A stretch of DNA of 41,333 nucleotides from a virus, in the IMG/VR virus record IMGVR_UViG_3300036944_000439, positions 1-41,333 of that record; one strand, given 5' to 3'. A program made the position numbers and the translations under genes. Numbering within the stretch: the first letter of the stretch is position 1; each line of letters opens with the position of its first letter. Below are positions 28,635 to 35,936 of this stretch, piece after piece. The notes beneath the pieces are model-generated. The model saw nothing but the letters and a program-made list of their open reading frames with translations, was not told the DNA's origin and searched no databases.

Positions 28635-29061
28635 GTGGTTCTATAAACTTTTCCCGTGGTTCGATAAGCGGGAAAAGTTTCCTCTTGATGAATCTATAGA
28701 TTTACGGTATTGGACTCATATTGGGTATAGCACGTTCTATTATCATACGGAAAAGGGCAAGGATGATATTATTGCTAAATTCGCGGTACATCTCTTTGAG
28801 GGCAAAGATGATCCAAGCAAAAAGCGGTTATCAAAAATCCTTTTAACTCAAGGTTATCTTTCTAAATATGCTGCTCAGCCGGAATTACACAAGTATTATA
28901 GCGAATTCGTTTTGCCATGGTTAGCTGGATGTGTAGAAACTGAGAGCGTAGTGCGATACTATTCTCTCAATTACAACGCGCCTGAAGAGTCCGACAAAAA
29001 GCCAACGATTAGTTCTATTTCTGATAATGTAGTTACTGTAGATTTTGGAGAGAAGAAATGA
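28627..29061 (+). CDS. Hypothetical protein, 144 aa
   Basis: I start at ATG 28627 (MIKWFYKLFPWFDKREKFP); an in-frame alternative at 28621 adds two residues. The N-terminus is aromatic and amphipathic and could touch a membrane. The rest (HTEKGKDDIIAKFAVHLFEGKDD; LPWLAGCVETESVVRYYSLNY) has no recognised domain. It ends within GAAGAAATGA, coupled to the next small gene. Confidence 0.68.
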   Translation: MIKWFYKLFPWFDKREKFPLDESIDLRYWTHIGYSTFYYHTEKGKDDIIAKFAVHLFEGKDDPSKKRLSKILLTQGYLSKYAAQPELHKYYSEFVLPWLAGCVETESVVRYYSLNYNAPEESDKKPTISSISDNVVTVDFGEKK

Positions 29062-29192
29062 ATACCGATGAAATTTCTATGCAAGAATTCCGTAGTGATT
29101 GGCAATATCTGGTGGCAGTCCTTAAGGAACGAAGTGACAATGAACGACAATTATATGATGAAGAAGATGAGTTATGTCTAACAGATTCGTAA
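29058..29192 (+). CDS. Small acidic protein, 44 aa
   Basis: ATG 29058 overlaps the previous stop (ATGA) and has GGAGAGAAGAA upstream. The product MNTDEISMQEFRSDWQYLVAVLKERSDNERQLYDEEDELCLTDS is strongly acidic and helical. Its end overlaps the start of the metallophosphoesterase gene by 19 bases in another frame. Function unknown. Confidence 0.55.
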   Translation: MNTDEISMQEFRSDWQYLVAVLKERSDNERQLYDEEDELCLTDS

Positions 29193-29749
29193 TTTCTGAT
29201 ACACATTTTGGTCACACTAATAGTTGGGCTAAATTCAAGAGAGCAGACGGTACACCCCTACGAGCATTTGAATCTACTGAAGAAATGGATGAAACCATGG
29301 TTTCTAGGTGGAATGCTGTCGTTAATCAACGAGATACAGTATACCACTGCGGAGACGTAGTTATCAACCGAAAGAGTCTTCAGATTATTAAGCGGCTGAA
29401 TGGTCGTAAGATTCTGATTCGCGGAAATCATGATATCTTTCGAGATGAAGATTATCGCGAAGTGGGGTTCGAACAGATTCATGGAGTGAGAGTCTTTACT
29501 GACCAGTTTATTCTATCTCATATTCCTTTACATCCCGATAGTGTAAGCGAAAGGTTTAGAGTAAATGTTCATGGGCATCTACATTCTCATGAAGTTATGC
29601 TGAATGAAGAAATTGATCCTCGGTATATTTGTGTATCAGTAGAACATACTGATTACGCTCCTATTAGTTTTGATCAACTAGAATTTCGTATTCAGAGGCG
29701 ATGGGGATTAACTGGATATAATCCTCCCGTTAGAACTCGGGCAGTATAA
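29174..29749 (+). CDS. Calcineurin-like metallophosphoesterase
   Basis: 191 residues with the full motif series: SDTHFGH (D-x-H, residues 8-14), HCGDV (GD, about 59-63), RGNHD (GNHD, about 84-88), SHIPLH and the closing HGHLH (about 134-138). These bind two metal ions and hydrolyse phosphodiesters or monoesters. Phage members are common and may act on cyclic nucleotides or nucleic acid ends; the substrate here is unknown. It is the last gene of the early operon and is followed at once by a terminator. Confidence 0.9.
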   Translation: MSNRFVISDTHFGHTNSWAKFKRADGTPLRAFESTEEMDETMVSRWNAVVNQRDTVYHCGDVVINRKSLQIIKRLNGRKILIRGNHDIFRDEDYREVGFEQIHGVRVFTDQFILSHIPLHPDSVSERFRVNVHGHLHSHEVMLNEEIDPRYICVSVEHTDYAPISFDQLEFRIQRRWGLTGYNPPVRTRAV

Positions 29750-29753
29750 AAAA

Positions 29754-29781
29754 AAAGAGGGGAGATTGCTCTCCCCTCTTT
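29754..29781. terminator. Bidirectional intrinsic terminator between early and late operons
   Basis: A perfect 12-bp stem AAAGAGGGGAGA/TCTCCCCTCTTT around a TTGC loop, with an A-run on one side and a T-rich stretch on the other. It sits between the converging metallophosphoesterase gene and the major capsid gene, so it can stop transcription from both strands. Confidence 0.92.
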
Positions 29782-29804
29782 CGTCTTTTCCGGTGTAGCG
29801 GATA

Positions 29805-31160
29805 TTAGAGAATGTTGTTGATCAGTGATCTTCTGTAATATACGTTTACGTTCTGGACTAGTGTACCATCGGATCCGTTGGCACCACGTGAGAATGGATT
29901 GGCTACCATGCCGTAACGTGTCTTGAATCCAATCTTTGGCTGGAAGCTGTCTTGTCCAACTGCACGAACCATTTGAAGAGGAACATATGGGCAGTAGAAT
30001 AGACCGGCGTCAAAGGCCGAAGAACCCTTATAGCCAACTACCATGAAGTTACCAGCTGCGTAAGGATCGATATAAACCTTGATGCGGCCATTTAGAACAC
30101 CGGCAAAAGTATTGCCTGTGTCGTCAACTTGTAGGTTGTTGCTGTTAAGAGCAGGAGCGTAGTCTAGGACACCTGCCATTTGAAGAGCTGAAGCAACATC
30201 TGAAGAACAGATGATGATGTTACCCTTACCACGACGCGTAGCCTTAGAGATAGCATTACATTCGCGTTCGATCTGGAACATTAGACCCTTGAACTTTTCT
30301 ACTGACCAACGGCCGTTTGCGTCGACGTCTAGGTCGAATGTACCGGCTGTAGTTGTATCAGCCGAACCAGCAGTAGCCGAAAGAACGATAGAACGAACTA
30401 CTTCACGGTTGATATCCGAAAGGATTTCAGCTTGTAGAAGTGTAGCTAGTTCTGTCTCAGCGTCTAGACCATGGATCTTCTTCAGGTCTTGTGCTAGTTC
30501 GATAGAATATTCAGCCTTAAGGGCACGTGACTTAGCAGAAACGGTAACCTTATCGATGCTGAATGCCATCTGGTTGAAGTCTACGTTACCAGTAGAACCA
30601 AGAGCTTCAGCCTGAGCTGTTGACATACCAGCAGCAAAGTTATAAAGTTCTGAGTTACCCGAAACAGTAGTAGAAGTGTTAACTCCGTAGATGCCACCCC
30701 ATGTTGCGTTTGCACCACCGAATACTTGGTTGTTACCAGTACCGTTTAGCGAACCACGAGTAGAAGCACCAGTATTTGGCTCGTAGTAGAATGCGTTGGC
30801 ACCCGACTGCGAATCATACTGAGGACGAAGAGCAAAGATTAGACCAGTTGGGCCTGTCATTGGCTGAACGCCGCAGATGTCATAAGCAATGAGGTTAGGC
30901 ATTGCACGACGAACTAGATTGATTAGAACTGGGTCATAATTCTGAACGCCAGCTGCTAAGTTGGTAGGAGCTGCACCAGATGTTTCTAGTAGAGAACCGG
31001 AAACGCCACCCATGATTGAGGCGTCTTCTCTGATTGCTTCTTCGGTGTTCTCAAGAAGCTGAGCAGTAACGGCCTTACGGTGAGCAGATTGGATAGATGG
31101 TAGCTCGGAATGATTGATAAGTGGAGCCCACTTATTTTGAATTTCTTCTTGAAGATGCAT
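29805..31160 (-). CDS. 23: Major capsid protein (gp23-like)
   Basis: 451 residues (T4 precursor 521). The HK97-fold family signatures of gp23 are visible: LVRRAMPNLIAYDICGVQPMTGPTGLIFALRPQY near residue 83, and the C-terminal GYKGSSAFDAGLFYCPYVPLQM...RYGMVANPF. The N-terminal ~59 residues are a helical propeptide ending SGSLLE/TSG, which fits the T4 prohead protease rule (L-x-E cleavage); an earlier LLE at about 35-37 is a second candidate. Behind a TATAAATA late promoter, with scaffold and protease genes upstream as in T4. Good Shine-Dalgarno (AAAGGGAA) on the minus strand. Confidence 0.96.
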   Translation of the reverse strand: MHLQEEIQNKWAPLINHSELPSIQSAHRKAVTAQLLENTEEAIREDASIMGGVSGSLLETSGAAPTNLAAGVQNYDPVLINLVRRAMPNLIAYDICGVQPMTGPTGLIFALRPQYDSQSGANAFYYEPNTGASTRGSLNGTGNNQVFGGANATWGGIYGVNTSTTVSGNSELYNFAAGMSTAQAEALGSTGNVDFNQMAFSIDKVTVSAKSRALKAEYSIELAQDLKKIHGLDAETELATLLQAEILSDINREVVRSIVLSATAGSADTTTAGTFDLDVDANGRWSVEKFKGLMFQIERECNAISKATRRGKGNIIICSSDVASALQMAGVLDYAPALNSNNLQVDDTGNTFAGVLNGRIKVYIDPYAAGNFMVVGYKGSSAFDAGLFYCPYVPLQMVRAVGQDSFQPKIGFKTRYGMVANPFSRGANGSDGTLVQNVNVYYRRSLINNIL

Positions 31161-31192
31161 GTTGAAGTTCCCTTTCGTTTATATCTTAATAT

Positions 31193-31200
31193 TATTTATA
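31193..31200 (-). promoter_or_regulatory. T4-type late promoter TATAAATA of the capsid gene
   Basis: Exact octamer on the minus strand, 33 bases upstream of the gp23 start codon, in the gap after the scaffold gene. Confidence 0.75.
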
Positions 31201-31204
31201 AGAA

Positions 31205-32356
31205 TTAGTTTTTTGAGGCTAGTTTTGAAGCTTGGGTGATATATGCTGCCATAGCGCCTGTAACTCTAGGTGCTTCTGGCTCGTCTGAGTATTCAACTTC
31301 TTCATTGAGAGTTGAAACCTTAGGCGTCTTAGGATTGGTTGAGAAATAAGTTTCCTTGATAATATCAATCTTGCTTGCATATTCGTCTACTGAATCATAT
31401 GCAATACCTTCCGATAGAGTACGAAGCTTTTCTACCTGAGTAGAAGCTAGGCCTTCTGATACGCTATGGAAAATATTCTCGATCTTAAGATTTTCGATTT
31501 GCTCAGCAAGTTCATAATTCTTTTCGATCTGAGAATTGATTGTGCTTTCCAGATCTTCGATGTGTTGAGTCATTTCGGAAACAACATCTACTTGATCATC
31601 TGGAATGCTTACATAGTTTTCTTCAAATAAACCCTTGAGGCCTCTCATGAAGTCCTCGGCCATTTCAACCTTAAGACCGGTTTCTACCTGAAGAGCATTC
31701 TCTTCTAGCCAAGCTACTACTGCTGTAGAGAGATACTTATCTACAGATTCTACTAATTCTTCATAAGCAACATCAATAGCTTCTTCTAGAAGATTATCAA
31801 ACTCTTCTTCGATTCTAGCTACTTCACTAACTAATCTAGCATTGATAGCGGCTTCAAATACAACTGAAGCTTTATTCTTTAGATCTTCTGAAAGCTCGTC
31901 ACCGGCAAAAATTTCTTCGACGTCTTCCTTGTAAGCTTTACCACCACCAGCTGAAGTTGGCGATGTACGGATTTGGCTTCTTTCACCTTGACCGGTGGCT
32001 GAACCACCTGTGTCGCCGGCTGGAGGAGCTGAAGCATTAGCTGGAGCTGATGTTGGTGAAAGTCTTAATTGACCTTCCGAACCTGACTTATCAGCTGAAC
32101 GCTTGTTGTTTTCACCAGATACTCCAAGACCCTTGAAGATGTCTGATAGTTCATCTTTACTTAGACCAGAGATGTTATTCATGATGGCGCTTAGTACTTC
32201 AGACTTAGTAGTCGCCGAATATGAAGATTCTCCACCATCTTTGTCAGCCGAACGATGTGCACTTCCGCCAGCATCAACTGGATCGGCTGTAGTGCTTTGG
32301 CGATCTGAAGACTTGAACTCATTTAGTTCTTCTTCGTTAATAATTGCTTTTGGCAT
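31205..32356 (-). CDS. 22: Prohead core scaffold protein (gp22-like)
   Basis: 383 residues (T4 gp22 has 269). The C-terminal half is a long acidic coiled coil (EVARIEEEFDNLLEEAIDVAYEELVESVDKYL; MTQHIEDLESTINSQIEKNYELAEQIENL) typical of gp22. The N-terminal 130 residues are a Ser/Gly/Ala/Pro-rich disordered extension with two similar segments (LRLSPTSAPANAS and IRTSPTSAGGG). It builds the inner core of the prohead and is degraded by the gp21 protease. Located between gp21 and gp23 as in T4, with its own late promoter. Confidence 0.9.
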   Translation of the reverse strand: MPKAIINEEELNEFKSSDRQSTTADPVDAGGSAHRSADKDGGESSYSATTKSEVLSAIMNNISGLSKDELSDIFKGLGVSGENNKRSADKSGSEGQLRLSPTSAPANASAPPAGDTGGSATGQGERSQIRTSPTSAGGGKAYKEDVEEIFAGDELSEDLKNKASVVFEAAINARLVSEVARIEEEFDNLLEEAIDVAYEELVESVDKYLSTAVVAWLEENALQVETGLKVEMAEDFMRGLKGLFEENYVSIPDDQVDVVSEMTQHIEDLESTINSQIEKNYELAEQIENLKIENIFHSVSEGLASTQVEKLRTLSEGIAYDSVDEYASKIDIIKETYFSTNPKTPKVSTLNEEVEYSDEPEAPRVTGAMAAYITQASKLASKN

Positions 32357-32389
32357 AGTACTAAACTCCTTAGAATATGATTATATAGT

Positions 32390-32397
32390 TATTTATA
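32390..32397 (-). promoter_or_regulatory. T4-type late promoter TATAAATA of the scaffold gene
   Basis: Exact octamer on the minus strand, 34 bases upstream of the gp22 start; AAGGAG follows. Confidence 0.7.
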
Positions 32398-32403
32398 ATA
32401 TTG

Positions 32404-33072
32404 TTATTTTGTAACAAGAGAAGCTAAGAATTGCTCGAATAGAGAGTATTTTGTCTCTTGAATTTTACGAACAGTTGCTTTATCTAAGAATTTCTTAGTA
32501 GACTCAACAACTTCCATAGATTTCCAGCTAGCTGATGCTGCGTCATAAACCCAGTCAGTGCCTTCCATTACTGCTTCAACATAAGCAATGTGAGCAGATG
32601 GATCGGCAACAATATCGGCTGCCGTGGCTAACATAAAGTCTTCCCCGACTCTCATGATTCCATCTCTGTCACGAGTAACTGTACCCATGCCACGAGAAGA
32701 TACTCCGAGCTTACCACCAGATTCAAGAATCCCTTTGGCGATATTTCCCATTGGAGTATCAGTGAGTTTAGCTTTACCGATGAAATTAGATCCGTCTTGC
32801 TCTAAGCTGACAATCATATGCGAAATACGATCTAGATTAATGCCTGGACCTTCTGGGTGACCTAGCTCTCCAAACGCACGATTTTGCTTGATATACTTTT
32901 CATTATATCTAGCAACTTCTTTAGCTAGAATTCTGCTTTCGTAGATTCTGCCATTGCGATTTGGTACGTCACCCATAAGAAATGGGCCGGTAATATATGT
33001 GTTCTTCTTACCAGCTTCAGTCTGTTCATTTAGAACTTCGACATTCTCTAGTGTTTCGCAAATAAGTTTCAT
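32404..33072 (-). CDS. 21: Prohead core protease (gp21-like)
   Basis: 222 residues (T4 gp21 has 212). YITGPFLMGDVPNRNGRIYESRIL at the start, FGELGHPEG (conserved His, about residue 70) and GVSSRGMGT (conserved Ser, about 124) are the hallmarks of the U9/S78-type phage prohead proteases. After assembly it cuts gp23, gp22 and gp67-like core proteins at (L/I)-x-E sites and itself. The place between the head-internal genes and gp22 matches T4. Confidence 0.94.
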   Translation of the reverse strand: MKLICETLENVEVLNEQTEAGKKNTYITGPFLMGDVPNRNGRIYESRILAKEVARYNEKYIKQNRAFGELGHPEGPGINLDRISHMIVSLEQDGSNFIGKAKLTDTPMGNIAKGILESGGKLGVSSRGMGTVTRDRDGIMRVGEDFMLATAADIVADPSAHIAYVEAVMEGTDWVYDAASASWKSMEVVESTKKFLDKATVRKIQETKYSLFEQFLASLVTK

Positions 33073-33083
33073 CTTAGTTATCC

Positions 33084-33425
33084 TTAATACGTAGACGTTA
33101 AGATTGTAGAAGTTTTACCAAGATTCAACATAATAGAAGCTGAAGACGAGGTTGTAGATAAGACTAGGTTAGCTGTGGAGTTTGAGGTAATCGCCATCCC
33201 GGCTGAATTCAGATCCCAGACACCAGTGTTATTGGCAGTCTGAAATACTGTAGTTGCTCCGCGCTTAATAGTCCAATCACCGGTCCAGAAAATCTTAACA
33301 ATCGAAATTGCGGAAACGGTTTCAACAGATGTATTTGGTGAAGCAAAATCAGTTAAATTATATGTAGTGTTTGCCGTGTCAAGTGTTGTAACGTGGCCGG
33401 CTCTTCGATTACTAATGATGGCCAT
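33084..33425 (-). CDS. Small virion protein, 113 aa
   Basis: MAIISNRRAGHVTTLDTANTTYNLTDFASPNTSVETVSAISIVKIFWTGDWTIKRGATTVFQ: a beta-rich, Thr/Ser/Asn-rich sequence with almost no charged residues beyond the N-terminus. Similar small ISNRRAG-type proteins occur in the same head-gene neighbourhood of T4-like cyanophages. Possible capsid decoration or vertex protein; not proven. Start overlaps the stop of the upstream gene (TAATG). Confidence 0.7.
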   Translation of the reverse strand: MAIISNRRAGHVTTLDTANTTYNLTDFASPNTSVETVSAISIVKIFWTGDWTIKRGATTVFQTANNTGVWDLNSAGMAITSNSTANLVLSTTSSSASIMLNLGKTSTILTSTY

Positions 33426-33970
33426 TACTGATTAGCCTTTCTTTTTACGAGAATTTTTTGTGCCATTGATGCTCGATCAGCTTTAGCATAATCGACGTTT
33501 GGCTTTGGTGTTTTTGCGCCGGTATTAATCTGTGCAGTTCTAGCTTTAATTCGTGCATCTGGATCATACGCAGCTTCAGGCTCAGGAATTTTACCACCAG
33601 ACAATCTCATCGAATGCATATTGTCAACATTAGCGCCAATATACTTTCTAACTTTATCTTTTTCTTCTGGCTTTTGCGGCTTACCTAGATGAAACAGAGC
33701 ATTTCTTGCATGAAAGCGAGATACGTGATGTGTCTTACCGTTATCAAATGTAACGTCGCCACCCTCATGTGTGTCTGTAGCTTTTAGAAGATGATCGGTG
33801 AATGAAGGCTTTTCGCCATCTGCACCGGCTTCGTCGTTGGTCATGTTTCTGCCCTTAGAAGCACCAAACGACTTAGAGCCCTTAGGACGACCACGGCCGC
33901 GCTTAACTGGAGCTTCTGAGCCTTCTGTTTCTTCTTCTAATTTTCTTAAGAACTCTGAAAATGTCGTCAT
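33425..33970 (-). CDS. Probable internal head protein with AT-hook, 181 aa
   Basis: MTTFSEFLRKLEEETEG is the amphipathic start shared by several prohead-core-targeted proteins in this phage. It is followed by KRGRGRPKGSKSFG, a classical AT-hook (RGRP core) that binds AT-rich DNA minor groove. The rest is basic and polar (NGKTHHVSRFHARNALFHLGKPQKPEEKDKVRKYIG). A DNA-binding protein packaged in the head is the simplest reading (inference). A near-late-promoter AATAAATA lies at 33995-34002. Confidence 0.68.
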   Translation of the reverse strand: MTTFSEFLRKLEEETEGSEAPVKRGRGRPKGSKSFGASKGRNMTNDEAGADGEKPSFTDHLLKATDTHEGGDVTFDNGKTHHVSRFHARNALFHLGKPQKPEEKDKVRKYIGANVDNMHSMRLSGGKIPEPEAAYDPDARIKARTAQINTGAKTPKPNVDYAKADRASMAQKILVKRKANQ

Positions 33971-33993
33971 CTGAATAATCCTTTGTTGGTTAC

Positions 33994-35694
33994 TTATTTA
34001 TTTGTTTTCTTAGCATCTAATCTAGCCTGAGCAATCTTGATATACTTATCGCGCTTAGCTCCACGAGCTTGAACTTTAGCATCTCCAGATCTATCGTGAA
34101 CATAATCCATATCATGATCATTATATTCTGATCCACGATAATCGTTATTGTCAGCAGACTCACGATCATCTTCGGCCTTGGAAATATACTTCTTTAGTTT
34201 AGCAGTGGAAGATTCTGCTATAGAAGCTCTATGTTTTTTTGCTTTTTCTAAAGCGGCGTCTGCATCAGATTTATACTCATCGTGATGATCATGAATATGT
34301 TGTTCGGCTTGTTTAGCAGTTTCATGGTATGTCCAGCTTTTAGGTATGTTGTCGCCCGCACCCCCACGAATAACGGGGCCGTGGGGATGATAACTTGCGA
34401 AATACTTTGGGTCATGACCAGTCATTGACGGCCCATCAGTTCTATTCCAAATCGTACCAATATGATTTCCGGCTTTAGACATAACTTTTTTATGTATTTT
34501 ATCGTCTCTAGTAGCGTCTTTATACGTTTCGTTTGTTGCACCGTAGAACTTATCATCTCTAGCTTTATTTTTTGCGTTGTTATCATCTACCTTAGATAAG
34601 AATGTTCTATCGATATGAGCATATCTCTTATGATCATTAGTTAGAGGGGCTGTTGGATTTTTTGCAACAAATGAGCCTGGTCTATGCTTAGCATAATGAG
34701 CTCTGACTTGAGAATCTGACATAGGAGATTCACCCTTTGCTAATCCAGTAAGAGGATGAGCTTCGAGCTTAACTTGGTGCATTAAGTTTGTTTGATACTT
34801 ATTACCAGATTGAACTACTTCTTCTTTAGATAAGATCTTATGAGCTCTGCTTATTCCGGCTGCTCTTTTAGAAATAGTTTTGTGAGCCTTTTTAATATCA
34901 TCATCAGTAGCAGACAACTGTGTTTTAAGATCCATTTCATCTGGCCCACCGCGATTACCAGAACCGGGAATGCGGCCATAATTAGCGAGAGCATTTTTTT
35001 CCCATTTATGATTATCTATTTTAGCAGTACTGGCTGATAATCCGACTCCCCACTTACCAAATGCTTTATCTGAATATCTTGCTGCTAGATCTTTGGAAAT
35101 TTCGTCCAGATCTTCAGCTTCTTCATTCTTCATAGACTTATTATTACCAGAATCAGACACAGACTTATAGACATCATCTAGTAGACTCTTAACTTCATTT
35201 AGCTTTGTCTGAGTATCTGGATCAACATCATCCATATCGTCGTCGTCCAGTTCGTCATGCAGCTGAGCTGCTTGAAGAGCAATCTTTTCTAGAACTGACT
35301 TGAATCCGTTTGGATCTTTAGGAGCCTTAGCCGATGAATTATCTACGATCTTTTGATCATTTCCAGTTGGAGGAGAAGAATCAGATGACGATGGATTATC
35401 AGATCCAGCAGACTGAGAATCTTCTTTAATTTTAGTCATGATTCGTCTAGTAGCTTCTGACACACCCTTGAGCTTAGTCTGAGTTTTAATATCAGTGCCA
35501 CCTTTTCCAAGGTGGGGTGGTTCAGCTTTAATGTTTGATGCATTGAACACGTCATCGCCGTTGCCATTTCTGTCGGCAATTTTATTCTTGAGATGCATCT
35601 TCCAGAATTTCTTGTCACCATCAGACTTAGGTACTAGAACATCTGACTCTGAATCATTATTTGATTTTCTGCTAGGTGTGTCTTCTTTATTCAT
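33994..35694 (-). CDS. Large hydrophilic head-associated protein, 566 aa
   Basis: The frame is open to 35784, but the first 30 codons are shadow of the acidic tail of the upstream gene; ATG 35694 (MNKEDTPSRKSNNDSESD) is preceded by GAGGATG and overlaps that gene by 8 bases. The protein is extremely polar (Lys, Asp, Ser, Asn, His), with disordered N-terminal 150 residues, an acidic DELDDDDMDDVDPD patch and a C-terminal LKKYISKAEDDRES...KRDKYIKIAQARL module that recurs in phage virion proteins. Occupies the T4 gene 68 position between gp67 and gp21 but is far larger than gp68. Likely an internal head or core protein. Confidence 0.72.
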   Translation of the reverse strand: MNKEDTPSRKSNNDSESDVLVPKSDGDKKFWKMHLKNKIADRNGNGDDVFNASNIKAEPPHLGKGGTDIKTQTKLKGVSEATRRIMTKIKEDSQSAGSDNPSSSDSSPPTGNDQKIVDNSSAKAPKDPNGFKSVLEKIALQAAQLHDELDDDDMDDVDPDTQTKLNEVKSLLDDVYKSVSDSGNNKSMKNEEAEDLDEISKDLAARYSDKAFGKWGVGLSASTAKIDNHKWEKNALANYGRIPGSGNRGGPDEMDLKTQLSATDDDIKKAHKTISKRAAGISRAHKILSKEEVVQSGNKYQTNLMHQVKLEAHPLTGLAKGESPMSDSQVRAHYAKHRPGSFVAKNPTAPLTNDHKRYAHIDRTFLSKVDDNNAKNKARDDKFYGATNETYKDATRDDKIHKKVMSKAGNHIGTIWNRTDGPSMTGHDPKYFASYHPHGPVIRGGAGDNIPKSWTYHETAKQAEQHIHDHHDEYKSDADAALEKAKKHRASIAESSTAKLKKYISKAEDDRESADNNDYRGSEYNDHDMDYVHDRSGDAKVQARGAKRDKYIKIAQARLDAKKTNK

Positions 35695-35902
35695 AGTCAT
35701 CATCCTCGTAATCGTCTGATTCATAATCGTCTTCGTCTTCGTCTTCATCTGGATCAGGTGCACCATTGAAAACAGATTGTGCAATTTCTTCTCTCTTAAA
35801 TTCTAGAGCTGAAGCTAACTTGTTCATCATAACTTTGTTGAGCTCGGCGCTAACCTTAAGGTGATCTTTATTTAGAATGTGATTCACTAATTCGTCAGAC
35901 AT
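35687..35902 (-). CDS. 67: Prohead core protein (gp67-like)
   Basis: 71 residues (T4 gp67 has 80). The N-terminal half is helical (MSDELVNHILNKDHLKVSAELNKVMMNKLASALEFKREEIAQSVF), the C-terminal 25 are almost all Asp/Glu/Tyr (DPDEDEDEDDYESDDYEDDDYE), the same layout as T4 gp67. The gene follows portal gp20 directly, as in T4. It helps scaffold assembly and is cut to internal peptides by gp21. The acidic-tail DNA is a low-complexity GAY repeat. Confidence 0.85.
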   Translation of the reverse strand: MSDELVNHILNKDHLKVSAELNKVMMNKLASALEFKREEIAQSVFNGAPDPDEDEDEDDYESDDYEDDDYE

Positions 35903-35936
35903 GTTGAAGAATTCCTTTAAGTTGGTAATAATATAT

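Noticed and set aside
30211-30615. Plus-strand ORF of 134 codons opposite the capsid gene
   Set aside because: It mirrors the codon pattern of gp23, lacks a ribosome-binding site and shows no domain. The same holds for plus-strand ORFs opposite portal, sheath, scaffold and protease genes.
35695-35784. Upstream extension of the 566-residue head protein
   Set aside because: The extra 30 residues are a frame-shifted reading of the acidic tail of the gp67-like gene; the ATG at 35694 has a Shine-Dalgarno-like GAGGA.
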